A stretch of 35,229 bases of DNA from Acidimicrobiia bacterium (GTDB taxonomy: Bacteria; Actinomycetota; Acidimicrobiia; Acidimicrobiales; MedAcidi-G1): the NCBI GenBank assembly GCA_012961035.1, contig DUAC01000055.1, forward strand, positions 1 to 35,229. The letters run 5' to 3'. This document shows positions 8,405-16,118 of this stretch, piece after piece. The notes under the pieces are model-generated. The model was not told the origin of the DNA, did no database searches, and saw nothing but the letters and a program-made list of their open reading frames with translations. Numbering within the stretch: position 1 is the stretch's first letter; each line of letters starts with the position of its first letter. The position numbers were made by a program, and so were the translations under genes.

Positions 8405-9502
8405 ATGCATGACACCACGGATGGACCGCGAACGGCGGTGGAGCTACAGGGCGTCGTCAAGCGATTCGGTGACCGGTCGGGGACCGAGGTCACGGCGGTG
8501 GACAACCTCGACCTCACGATCGCCGACGGCGAGTTCTTCTCGTTGCTGGGCCCATCGGGCTGCGGCAAGACGACCACCCTCCGGATGATCGCCGGCCTGG
8601 AGCTCCCGACCGCCGGTTCCATCCGGATCCACGGCGAGGAGATGGGGCTCCGTCCGCCCAACAAGCGACCCGTCAACACGGTGTTCCAGAACTACGCCCT
8701 CTTCCCCCACATGACGGTGGCGAAGAACATCGGGTTCGGGCTGGAGATGCGCAAGGTCCCGGCCGGCGAGCGGGCCGAGCTGATCGACTGGGCCATCCAG
8801 CTCGTGGAGATGGGCAGCATGGCCCATCGCAAGCCCGGGCAGCTCTCCGGAGGCCAGCAGCAACGTGTCGCCCTCGCCAGGGCGCTCGTGAACAGGCCCG
8901 AGGTCCTCCTGTTGGACGAGCCACTGGGTGCCCTCGACCTGAAGCTCCGCCAGCAGATGCAGCATGAGCTGAAGAGCCTCCAACGGGAGGTCGGGATCAC
9001 CTTCGTCTACGTGACCCACGACCAGGAGGAGGCGGTCACGATGAGTGACCGGATCGGCGTCATGCACGACGGTCGCCTGCTCCAGGTGGACACGCCGGAG
9101 GCCATCTACGAGCGACCCACCACCCGGTTCGTGGCCGACTTCATCGGGCAGAGCAACTTCCTGGCGGCGACCGTGGCCTCTGCCGACGAGGTGGTCCTGG
9201 CCAACGGCCAGCGCCTCCGCCTGTCATCGGACCGTCCGACGGGTGAGGCCGTGGCCGTGACCGTCAGGCCGGAGCGCCTCACGGTGCATCGTCGCGGCGA
9301 GGCACCGGCAGGCCTCCACCACCTGGAGGGTCGGGTGGAGACGGTCACCTACCTGGGCAACGCCATCGTCTACGGAGTCGGCATCGACTGGATGCACCTC
9401 GAGGTCCGCTGCCCCGCCACCCTGGCGGTGGACCGGCGCGACGTCGGAGACGAGGTCACCGTGTCGTTCGAGCCCAGGCACGCAGCGGTGGTCACCGGCT
9501 GA
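8405..9502 (+). CDS. potA: Spermidine/putrescine ABC transporter ATP-binding protein PotA
   Basis: 365 residues. It hydrolyses ATP on the cytoplasmic face to drive polyamine import through PotB/PotC. Walker A GPSGCGKTT is at 49-57, the signature LSGGQ at 147-151, Walker B VLLLDE at 167-172 and the switch histidine at H205. The C-terminal 90 or so residues form the TOBE domain typical of PotA. ATG 8405 follows a strong Shine-Dalgarno (GGGGAGGAG, about 8389-8397). It is the first gene of potABCD, and its stop overlaps the potB start by one base. The family also includes Fe3+ and sugar importers, but the PotB/PotC/PotD partners settle the class. Confidence 0.93.
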   Translation: MHDTTDGPRTAVELQGVVKRFGDRSGTEVTAVDNLDLTIADGEFFSLLGPSGCGKTTTLRMIAGLELPTAGSIRIHGEEMGLRPPNKRPVNTVFQNYALFPHMTVAKNIGFGLEMRKVPAGERAELIDWAIQLVEMGSMAHRKPGQLSGGQQQRVALARALVNRPEVLLLDEPLGALDLKLRQQMQHELKSLQREVGITFVYVTHDQEEAVTMSDRIGVMHDGRLLQVDTPEAIYERPTTRFVADFIGQSNFLAATVASADEVVLANGQRLRLSSDRPTGEAVAVTVRPERLTVHRRGEAPAGLHHLEGRVETVTYLGNAIVYGVGIDWMHLEVRCPATLAVDRRDVGDEVTVSFEPRHAAVVTG

Positions 9503-10422
9503 TGTCCGTCGCTGCTCCCCCGGACGAGGCACAGGGCGTGGATGGTCCATCCGAGGTGGCCACGCCGGGACTGGAACGCCAGTCCGAACGGGCGAAGGCC
9601 CGGCAGGGTTTCCTTCTCGGCCTGCCGGCCATCCTCTACCTGCTGGTCTTCTTCGTCATCCCCCTGGGGATAGTCGTCGCCTACTCGTTCGCCACCCGGA
9701 CCCGCTCCGGCCGGACGGAACTCCGGGACTGGAACCTCAACGCGTACGCCCGCCTGGGAGACGACATCGTGCTCACGGTGGCGTGGCGGTCCCTCTGGGT
9801 GGCAGCCCTCACCACGGTCATCTGCATCCTGCTGGCCTACCCGCTGGCCTACTTCATCTCCACGCGCAGCGCGGTCACCCGCAACCTGCTTCTCGTCGGG
9901 ATCATGATCCCGTTCTGGTCCAACTTCCTGATACGAACGTACGCCTGGAGGGTCCTGCTGGACAGCGACGGGCTGGTCACGCAGATGGTCCAGGCCACCG
10001 GTCTAAGCGACGGCCGCATCCTGTTCACCACCAACGCGGTGATCCTGGGGCTGGTCTACGGATACCTGCCGTTCATGGTCCTGCCCCTCTACGCGGCCAT
10101 CGAGCGGATCGACTGGAGCCTCGTGGAAGGGGCCCGTGACCTCTACGCCAACGGCTGGGGTGCCTTCCGGCGCGTGGTCTGGCCGTTGTCCAAGCCGGGC
10201 GTGGTGGCCGGCTCGATCCTCGTGTTCGTGCCGAGCTTCGGGGCCTACGTCACGCCGGCAATCCTGGGAGGCAACAAGGAGGGCCTGCTGGGTAGCTACA
10301 TCGTGCTGCAGTTCCTGTCCGCTCGGAACGGCCCGGTCGGATCGGCCGTCTCGGTCGTGGTGCTGGGCGTGATGCTGCTAGGCACGTTGCTGTACTTCCG
10401 GTCCGGAGGGAAGAACCTGTGA
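9502..10422 (+). CDS. potB: Spermidine/putrescine ABC transporter permease PotB
   Basis: 306-residue inner-membrane permease with about six hydrophobic helices; the first is near residues 37-60 (FLLGLPAILYLLVFFVIPLG). The cytoplasmic coupling loop has the EAA-type motif EGARDLYANGWGAFRRVVWP, which contacts PotA. Start ATG 9502 overlaps the potA stop (TGATG). It forms the channel together with PotC. Confidence 0.92.
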   Translation: MSVAAPPDEAQGVDGPSEVATPGLERQSERAKARQGFLLGLPAILYLLVFFVIPLGIVVAYSFATRTRSGRTELRDWNLNAYARLGDDIVLTVAWRSLWVAALTTVICILLAYPLAYFISTRSAVTRNLLLVGIMIPFWSNFLIRTYAWRVLLDSDGLVTQMVQATGLSDGRILFTTNAVILGLVYGYLPFMVLPLYAAIERIDWSLVEGARDLYANGWGAFRRVVWPLSKPGVVAGSILVFVPSFGAYVTPAILGGNKEGLLGSYIVLQFLSARNGPVGSAVSVVVLGVMLLGTLLYFRSGGKNL

Positions 10423-11276
10423 GCAAGGGCGTCGCCAGGTCGACCGCCGAACCGCAGGGGTTCTCCAGATGGTGGTTGCGTGGCCACTCGCTGCTCGTCT
10501 TCATCTTCTTCTACGCGCCGATCGTGGTCCTGTTCATCTTCTCGTTCAACGACAGCAACGCGGTCGGCAACTGGAAGGGCTTCACCTTCGGCTGGTACGA
10601 GGCATTCCTGGACAACGACAACGTCCAGAAGTCGATCTGGGTGTCGGTCAAGGTCTGCCTATTCTCAACCGTCATTGCCGTGGTGCTGGGCACCGCCAGC
10701 GCCCTGGCCCTGGAACGGTTCCGCTGGTGGGGCCAGAAGGCCTTCGACGCCGTTCTCTACCTTCCGATCATCATCCCCGACGTCACCATGGCCGTGATGA
10801 TGCTCGTCTTCTTCGGCGAGACGGCCGAGTGGTTCAACGTGATCCCCGGCGTCGACCTCTCGTCCGGCCTCGAGAAACTGGTCTTCAGCCATGTGGCCTT
10901 CAACATCTCGTTCGTCTCGGTGGTCGTACGGGCCCGCCTCGCCAACCTGGACGCATCCATGGAGGAGGCGGCGGCCGACCTCTACGCCAACCGCTGGCAG
11001 GCATTCCGGCGGGTCACGCTTCCGCAGATCATGCCGGGCGTGATCGGTGGCGCCCTGCTGGCGATAACCATCTCGTTGGACGACGTGGTCGTTTCCAGCT
11101 TCGTGGCAGCCGTGGGCGCCACCCCGATCTCGGTGTACGTGTTCGGCATGTTGAGAAAGGGCGTCAGCCCACTCGTGAACTCCGTGTCGGTCGTGATGTT
11201 GACGGCGTCGATCAGCCTCGTGCTGGCGTCGCTGGTGTTCTCCCGGGCAACAGGCTCGGGGAGGGAGGAAAGGTGA
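10419..11276 (+). CDS. potC: Spermidine/putrescine ABC transporter permease PotC
   Basis: 285-residue permease, the partner of PotB. It has a first membrane helix at about 28-47 (LLVFIFFYAPIVVLFIFSF) and an EAA motif MEEAAADLYANRWQAFRRVT before the last helices. It begins with GTG at 10419, overlapping the potB stop by four bases (GTGA). PotB and PotC share the DLYAN-W-AFRRV core in their coupling loops, as expected of heterodimeric permeases. Confidence 0.92.
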   Translation: MSKGVARSTAEPQGFSRWWLRGHSLLVFIFFYAPIVVLFIFSFNDSNAVGNWKGFTFGWYEAFLDNDNVQKSIWVSVKVCLFSTVIAVVLGTASALALERFRWWGQKAFDAVLYLPIIIPDVTMAVMMLVFFGETAEWFNVIPGVDLSSGLEKLVFSHVAFNISFVSVVVRARLANLDASMEEAAADLYANRWQAFRRVTLPQIMPGVIGGALLAITISLDDVVVSSFVAAVGATPISVYVFGMLRKGVSPLVNSVSVVMLTASISLVLASLVFSRATGSGREER

Positions 11277-12379
11277 AAGATATGAGAAAGTGGATGCGAG
11301 CGTTTGCCCTACTGGGGGTGATCAGCATCGTGGCCGTCGGATGCGGCAGCGATGAGGATGAGGCCTCGGCCTTCAAGCAGTGCGCCTTCGGTGAGACCGA
11401 CGGTGACCTGGCGTTCTTCAACTGGTCTGAGTACATGGACCCCGACCTGATCACGGCGTTCCAGGACGAGTTCGGGGTCTCGGTCATCGAGGACTTCTAC
11501 CCGTCCAACGAGGAGATGTTCGCCAAGGTCGAGCACGGCGGATCCGGCTACGACATGATCATCCCGTCCGACTACATGATCTCGATCCTCATTTCGGAGG
11601 CGATGATCCAGCCGGTGCAGGTTGCGGCGGTTCCCAACCGGTCCAACATCTCGGACAAGTTCTCCGATCCGCCCTTCGATCCGGGCAGCGCCTATACGTC
11701 GGCCTACCAGTGGGGCACCACCGGCGTGGGCGTCGACCTCGGGGTGACCGGTGACGTGCCACAGACCTGGGGCCTCCTGTTCGACGCCGACCTGGCCGAG
11801 GAGTACGGACTGGACGGTGCCATCACCCTGCTGGACGACCCCCGGGAGACCGTGGGCGCCGCCCTCAAGTACCTGGGCTACTCGTTGAACTCGACGTCAG
11901 CCGATGAGCTGGCCGAGGCCGAGGCGGTCATCGCCGATGCCGTCAGCCGGGTCGCTGCGTTCGACTCCGATCAGTACAGCGAGCTGATCGTCAGCGGAGA
12001 GACCATCGTCGGCCACGGCTACAGCGGCAACTTCCTGTGGGACTTCGAGGAGGGTGAGAGCGAGTACACCTACTTCGTGCCCGACGAGGGGGGAACCATC
12101 TGGGTTGACGGCATGGCCGTCCTGGTGGACGCGCCGCATCCGTGCACTGCGTTCGCCTTCATGAACTTCCTGTTGGACGCCCACAACGGCGCCCAGCTGA
12201 CGAACTTCAACTGGTACGCCAGCCCGAACGGCGCCGCCGAGGAGTTCATCGACCAGGAGGTTCTGGACAACCAGATCATCTACCCGTCGGCGGAGACCAT
12301 GAAGCGCCTCGAGTTCATCGAGGACACCGGTGACTTCGAGATCCAGTTCACCGACGCCCTCACAAGGGCACGCGGCTAG
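11273..12379 (+). CDS. potD: Polyamine-binding lipoprotein PotD
   Basis: 368-residue extracytoplasmic binding protein. It has a short signal peptide ending in VAVGC (C24, lipobox-like) and then a periplasmic-binding fold with PotD-type ligand segments FNWSEYMD, PSDYM, WGTTGVGVD and EGGTIWVDGMAV. GTG 11273 is preferred to ATG 11282: it overlaps the potC stop in the same GTGA manner as potB/potC, and AGGAAAG lies just upstream; both starts keep the signal peptide. The tandem aspartate/tryptophan-rich segments suggest putrescine or spermidine, but specificity cannot be read with confidence. A perfect 15-bp hairpin follows the gene. Confidence 0.92.
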   Translation: MKDMRKWMRAFALLGVISIVAVGCGSDEDEASAFKQCAFGETDGDLAFFNWSEYMDPDLITAFQDEFGVSVIEDFYPSNEEMFAKVEHGGSGYDMIIPSDYMISILISEAMIQPVQVAAVPNRSNISDKFSDPPFDPGSAYTSAYQWGTTGVGVDLGVTGDVPQTWGLLFDADLAEEYGLDGAITLLDDPRETVGAALKYLGYSLNSTSADELAEAEAVIADAVSRVAAFDSDQYSELIVSGETIVGHGYSGNFLWDFEEGESEYTYFVPDEGGTIWVDGMAVLVDAPHPCTAFAFMNFLLDAHNGAQLTNFNWYASPNGAAEEFIDQEVLDNQIIYPSAETMKRLEFIEDTGDFEIQFTDALTRARG

Positions 12380-12400
12380 AACCGCCTCCCTTCCGGGCCG

Positions 12401-12433
12401 GTGGGGCGGGGGCGCATGGCGCCCCCGCCCCAC
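12401..12433 (+). terminator. Perfect 15-bp GC hairpin after potD
   Basis: GTGGGGCGGGGGCGC (12401-12415) pairs perfectly with 12419-12433 around a three-base ATG loop. There is no T-tract, so it is either a factor-assisted terminator or an RNA-stabilising element that lowers expression of the aminotransferase relative to potABCD. Confidence 0.55.
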
Positions 12434-12508
12434 CCCCGGGCGGACGAACCCCGGGCAGCTGACGGCGCCAGCCGGTCAGGCCCGAACACACGATGTGGAG
12501 AGCAGGCG

Positions 12509-13876
12509 ATGAGCGAACACAGGCGGTTGGCGGAACTGGCCGAGAGGCACCTCTGGGGCCACTTCTCGGTCCTCAAGAACAACATTGACGGCACCCGCGT
12601 CATCGAACGCGGTCAGGGTTGCCACGTCTGGGACGTAGAGGGGAACCGCTACCTGGACGGCCTCGCCGGCCTCTTCGTGAGCCAGTTGGGCCACGGACGC
12701 CCCGAGCTGGCCCGCGCTGCCGGCGACCAGGCGGCGACGCTCGGCTACTTTCCGATCTGGACCTACGGACACCCGAAGGCCATCGAGCTGGCGGCGAAGC
12801 TGGCCGAGCTGGCCCCCGGCGACCTGAACCGGGTGTTCTTCACCACCGGCGGTTCCGAGGCCGTCGAGTCGGCGTGGAAGCTGGCACGCCAGTACTTCAA
12901 GCTGAAGGGCCAGCCCGACCGGGTCAAGGTCATAAGCCGCAACCTCGCCTACCACGGCACCACCATGGGCGCCCTGTCCATCACCGGCCTGGACTCCATC
13001 AAGGCCGTGTTCGAGCCGCTGGTCCCCGGCGCGGTCAAGGTGCCCGAGACGAACCACTACCGGTGTCCGACGTGTCAGGACGACCCCCACTGCACGCTGC
13101 ATGCCGCCGACGCGATCGAGGAGGCCATCCTCCGGGAGGGTCCCGAGACGATCGCCGCCGTCTTCCTGGAGCCGGTCCAGAACGCCGGAGGCTGCTTCAC
13201 CCCGCCACCCGGCTACTGGGCGCGGGTGCGCGAGATCTGCGATCGCTACGGCGTGCTGCTCGTCTCCGACGAGGTGATCTGCGCCTTCGGCCGGCTCGGG
13301 TACATGTTCGGGTGCGAGCGTTACGGATACCAGCCGGACATGATCACCTGCGCCAAGGGGCTCACCTCCGGCTACGCGCCGTTGGGCGCCATGCTGGTCA
13401 GCGACAAGGTGGCCGAGCCGTTCGTGGGTACCGGCGAGTCGTTCCTGCACGGCATCACCTTCGCCGGCCACCCGGTGAGCTGTGCGGTGGCGCTGGCCAA
13501 CCTGCAGATCTTCGAGGACGAGAAGATCCTCGAACACGTCCGGACCAACGAGCCGGCCTTCCGAGCCGCCCTGGACGACCTGGCCGACCTGCCCATCGTC
13601 GGCGACATCAGGGGCGCCGGCTACTTCTACGGCATCGAGCTGGTGAAGGACCGGACCGACCGGCTGTCGTTCAGCGACGAGGACCGCGAGCACCTGCTGC
13701 GAGGGTTCCTCTCGAACCGGCTGCTGGAACTGGGCCTCATCTGCCGGGCCGACGACAGGGGCGAGCCGGTCATCCAGCTCTCGCCGCCGCTCATCGCCGG
13801 ACCGGACGAGTTCGCCGAGATCACCTCGAAGCTCCGGCAGGCCCTCACCGAGGCCATGGCGGAGGTGGGAATGTGA
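12509..13876 (+). CDS. Class III PLP aminotransferase, putrescine/omega-amino acid:pyruvate type
   Basis: 455-residue class III enzyme. It would transfer an omega-amino group, probably from a diamine or omega-amino acid, to pyruvate or a keto acid. Seen are TTGGSEAVESAWKLARQYF (phosphate-binding region, about 112-130), YHGTTMGA at 148-155, SDEVICAFGR with the PLP-ring aspartate D254, and the Schiff-base lysine K283 in CAKGLTSGYAPLG. The resemblance is to SpuC and omega-amino acid:pyruvate aminotransferases. A small cysteine group (C186, C189, C195) precedes the helix at 196-208 and may bind metal. ATG 12509 is used because the upstream frame runs through the hairpin. Between potD and the Lrp regulator, it likely takes the step after polyamine import. 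Confidence 0.87.
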   Translation: MSEHRRLAELAERHLWGHFSVLKNNIDGTRVIERGQGCHVWDVEGNRYLDGLAGLFVSQLGHGRPELARAAGDQAATLGYFPIWTYGHPKAIELAAKLAELAPGDLNRVFFTTGGSEAVESAWKLARQYFKLKGQPDRVKVISRNLAYHGTTMGALSITGLDSIKAVFEPLVPGAVKVPETNHYRCPTCQDDPHCTLHAADAIEEAILREGPETIAAVFLEPVQNAGGCFTPPPGYWARVREICDRYGVLLVSDEVICAFGRLGYMFGCERYGYQPDMITCAKGLTSGYAPLGAMLVSDKVAEPFVGTGESFLHGITFAGHPVSCAVALANLQIFEDEKILEHVRTNEPAFRAALDDLADLPIVGDIRGAGYFYGIELVKDRTDRLSFSDEDREHLLRGFLSNRLLELGLICRADDRGEPVIQLSPPLIAGPDEFAEITSKLRQALTEAMAEVGM

Positions 13877-14364
13877 ACAAGCTGGTGGGAGCGACGGGTG
13901 CGGACCGTAGCGAGGTCTTCCCGCTGGACGACGTGGACCGGGCGATCATCTCAGAACTGCAGGTGGACGGCCGCATGTCGTATGCCGAGCTGGGCCCCAG
14001 GGTGGGCCTGTCGCAGGCAGCAGCTCGCCAGCGGGTCAACCGCCTCACCGAGCGGGGTGTCATGCAGATCGTGGCCGTCACGGACCCGCTCAGCCTGGGC
14101 CTGAGCACGCAGGCCATGGTCGGCATCACGGTGGTCGGCGACGTCCGGGTTGTCGCCGCGGCGGTGGCGGAGCTGGTCGAGGCCGAGTACGTGCTGATCA
14201 CCGCCGGTCGCTTCGACGTCCTGGCTGAGGTGCTCTGCGAGGACAACGCAGTCCTCCTGGCGCTTGTGAACGACCGGATCCGCCCCATCGAGGGCGTGGT
14301 CTCGACCGAGGTGTTCTCGATCCTGAAGATGGAGAAGCTGACGTTCTCATGGGGAACCGGTTGA
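13873..14364 (+). CDS. Lrp/AsnC family transcriptional regulator
   Basis: 163 residues. An N-terminal AsnC-type helix-turn-helix (about 18-62, with LDDVDRAIISELQVDGRMSYAELG and the recognition helix SQAAARQRVNRLTERG) is followed by the RAM ligand-binding/oligomerisation domain (about 80-155). GTG 13873 overlaps the aminotransferase stop by four bases, so it is cotranscribed with it. Such regulators commonly sense an amino acid or amine and act on adjacent catabolic genes. The palindrome at 8290-8330 is a candidate site, by inference. It has a slightly long N-terminal leader of about 17 residues. Confidence 0.92.
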   Translation: MNKLVGATGADRSEVFPLDDVDRAIISELQVDGRMSYAELGPRVGLSQAAARQRVNRLTERGVMQIVAVTDPLSLGLSTQAMVGITVVGDVRVVAAAVAELVEAEYVLITAGRFDVLAEVLCEDNAVLLALVNDRIRPIEGVVSTEVFSILKMEKLTFSWGTG

Positions 14365-14496
14365 GGATCCAACCTGGCGTCCGGCCCGGTACCGGGGACT
14401 TGGCGGGGGGACAACGGGTCTCCGGGTTCGAGCCAGACGCCTGCCACAGCCAGCGGTGCCGCGATCAGGAGGCACCGGGCATTGGCGATCCGCCGT

Positions 14497-14961
14497 TCAG
14501 CCCGCCGCCCGGACGGAGCTCGCCCAGGCTTCCCTGACCGACCTGGCCAGGGTCCGTCGCGTGATCGGCGAGTAGACGGGGTGGGTGCCTATCAGGAGGT
14601 CGTGATGGGCGAGCTCCTTCGGCTTTGGGATCTCGACGACGATCGGTGTATGCGGGTAACGACGCTTCAGCGCTCGCAGCACCTCCTGGTTCACCGGGTC
14701 GGAGAGGCGTAGGGAGAAGAAGACCACGTCGGCGTCCGCCGCGGCCGCACAACCGGCCGGACCTGACAGGGCGCAGCGCGAGCCGGAGTTCTCGTCCGGT
14801 CCGCCGCAGCCGACGGCCTCGAATCCGGCCTGCTCGAGGACCCGGAGGAACGACTCGCGGGTGGCTCCGTCTGATTCCTCTACGAGGACCCGCGGGTCGC
14901 TTCGCCATCGGCTGAATCGCGGTGGCTGTATTCGTCTCCTGTAACGGAGTCTGTGGTGCAC
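14497..14961 (-). CDS. Receiver-like protein lacking the phospho-acceptor Asp (pseudo-receiver 1)
   Basis: 154 residues, not recognised as a named family. From about residue 23 it follows a response-regulator receiver pattern: a first strand RVLVEESD with acidic E29/D31, an amphipathic helix (RESFLRVLEQAGFEAV), and then DVVFFSLRLSD where canonical receivers have the DLVLLDLxxPD pattern. Here the phospho-acceptor aspartate is replaced by S83. The strand TPIVVEIPKPKE follows. The usual lysine before the last proline is also missing (THPVYSP). It is clearly homologous to the protein at 20782-21255. It has no DNA-binding domain. GTG 14961 follows GAAAGGA and lies 16 bp after the cupredoxin stop, so it is in that operon. 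The N-terminal 20 residues are very basic. Role unknown. Confidence 0.75.
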   Translation of the reverse strand: MHHRLRYRRRIQPPRFSRWRSDPRVLVEESDGATRESFLRVLEQAGFEAVGCGGPDENSGSRCALSGPAGCAAAADADVVFFSLRLSDPVNQEVLRALKRRYPHTPIVVEIPKPKELAHHDLLIGTHPVYSPITRRTLARSVREAWASSVRAAG

Positions 14962-14977
14962 GGTTCTGTGTCCTTTC

Positions 14978-15412
14978 TCAACCCACGAGGAGCTCGGCGA
15001 CCATGCCGGCCTCGCGATGTCCGGGGATGCTGCAGTAGATGGTGTAGCGACCGGGCTCCAGTTGGACCGTTCCGCTGTCTTCCCTGCCGGGGTGGGAGGA
15101 CAGCGAAAATCCGTCCACCCCTTCGATCCACAGGTCGTGATACGTGGCGCCGCTGTTCCGGAGGGTCAGCGCCACAGCCCTCCCGGACTGGATCCGTTCC
15201 GGGGTGAACGAGAACTCCCTCGCCACGACCACACCGGGATCGGATTCGGCTTCGGCCGGCGAGGGATCGCGGCCGAGCAGGGCCATCAACGAGAACCCGA
15301 CGGTGATGACCAGGCCGAACACGACGACGCCGGTGGATGCGCTGAGTTCCCATGGGAGACGACCCGGTGGCCCCAGCTTGCGGGTCTGCCGCTTCTCGCT
15401 CCCGTTGTCCAT
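14978..15412 (-). CDS. Membrane-anchored cupredoxin (type 1 copper protein)
   Basis: 144 residues with one N-terminal membrane helix (about 27-47, TGVVVFGLVITVGFSLMALLG) and an extracytoplasmic cupredoxin domain. All four type 1 copper ligands are visible: H92 (TYHDLW), C127 (IYCSIPGH), H132 and M137. It should be a one-electron carrier held at the outer face of the membrane. It is divergent from the Rieske/molybdoenzyme operon and shares its box-containing promoter region, so it is a plausible redox partner of that enzyme, as azurins and c-type cytochromes are for arsenite oxidase. The frame is open to 15721, but ATG 15412 is chosen since longer versions run through the regulatory boxes. Confidence 0.83.
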   Translation of the reverse strand: MDNGSEKRQTRKLGPPGRLPWELSASTGVVVFGLVITVGFSLMALLGRDPSPAEAESDPGVVVAREFSFTPERIQSGRAVALTLRNSGATYHDLWIEGVDGFSLSSHPGREDSGTVQLEPGRYTIYCSIPGHREAGMVAELLVG

Positions 15413-15447
15413 GGGTCCAAGGTAGGGAGCAATGTCGATCGGGAGCA

Positions 15448-15461
15448 GGGACGAAGGTCCC
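15448..15461. promoter_or_regulatory. DevR/DosR-box-like palindrome 1
   Basis: GGGAC-GAAG-GTCCC: perfect 5-bp arms with a 4-bp centre. The reverse complement is identical to box 3. Its near edge is 35 bp upstream of the cupredoxin start, and its centre is 39 bp from that of box 2. Confidence 0.7.
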
Positions 15462-15484
15462 GCGATTGCACCCCATGGACCGAT

Positions 15485-15502
15485 CAGGGACGTTGGTCCC
15501 TG
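15485..15502. promoter_or_regulatory. DevR/DosR-box-like palindrome 2
   Basis: CAGGGAC-GTTG-GTCCCTG: perfect 7-bp arms. It ends 64 bp before the Rieske start. It has the same 5+4+5 core as the mycobacterial DosR site GGGACTWWAGTCCC. Confidence 0.72.
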
Positions 15503-15566
15503 CCCAGCCGGCGAGGCCGTCCGTACGTTCTCAGGAGCAGAAGGCGGCGATGGATTCGGAGACGAG

Positions 15567-16118
15567 ATGGCAATGACCCGGCGCGAGTTCGTGGCAGCGG
15601 GAGCAGCCGTGGGAGCTGCACTCGGTGGAGGTGTGGTCCTCCCAGTGGGCCTGGCCTGGGAGCGCGATCGCTCCGGTTCGGTCATAGCGGTCGTGGCCCG
15701 CTTCCCCGATGTCGTCATCACCGACCAGGGCTCGTTGGTGGAGGGCGAACCCGTCTGGTTCAGCTATCCGTCCGAGGGCCAGGCCAACATGCTGGTGAAG
15801 ATGGGTTGGCCGGTCGACCACGGTGCCGGGCCGGATCGTGACGTCGTGGCCTTCTCCACGCACTGCACCCACATGGGGTGCCCCATTCAGGAGTTCTCAC
15901 CGGCAACGGGCACCCTGGGGCCCTGCCCCTGCCACTTCACCACCTTCGATCTGGGGAAGGATGGGATGCCCGCCTTCGGGCAGGCGACACAGCACCTTCC
16001 GAGGGTCCTGCTGCGACTTGACGGCGATGGCGTAGTGGCTGTCGGCCTACGTCGTCCGATCTACGGCCACTCCGACCCGCTGCACGGCGTGGCCGTCCGG
16101 GTGTTGGAGTCCACATGA
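15567..16118 (+). CDS. Tat-exported Rieske [2Fe-2S] subunit, arsenite-oxidase small-subunit type (AioB/IdrB-like)
   Basis: 183 residues. A Tat signal (TRREFVAAG, twin arginines R5-R6, then a hydrophobic alanine/glycine stretch to about 30) exports it folded. Rieske box I is CTHMGC (C100, H102, C105) and box II is CPCH (C120, C122, H123). Both cluster ligand pairs and the two disulfide cysteines are present. Length, Tat signal and pairing with the next gene match the small subunit of arsenite oxidase and its relatives. ATG 15567 follows GGAGA with good spacing. The longer open frame from 15432 would place regulatory boxes inside the gene and hide the Tat signal. The stop overlaps the large-subunit ATG (ATGA). 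Confidence 0.88.
   Translation: MAMTRREFVAAGAAVGAALGGGVVLPVGLAWERDRSGSVIAVVARFPDVVITDQGSLVEGEPVWFSYPSEGQANMLVKMGWPVDHGAGPDRDVVAFSTHCTHMGCPIQEFSPATGTLGPCPCHFTTFDLGKDGMPAFGQATQHLPRVLLRLDGDGVVAVGLRRPIYGHSDPLHGVAVRVLEST

Noticed and set aside
14381-14400. CCCGGTACCGGG palindrome in the convergent gap after the Lrp-like gene
   Set aside because: A self-complementary 12-mer with no loop cannot form a hairpin terminator, and there is no T-tract; it may be chance in GC-rich DNA.
15432-15566. N-terminal extension of the Rieske protein
   Set aside because: It would cover the regulatory boxes and bury the Tat signal; ATG 15567 has a proper ribosome binding site.
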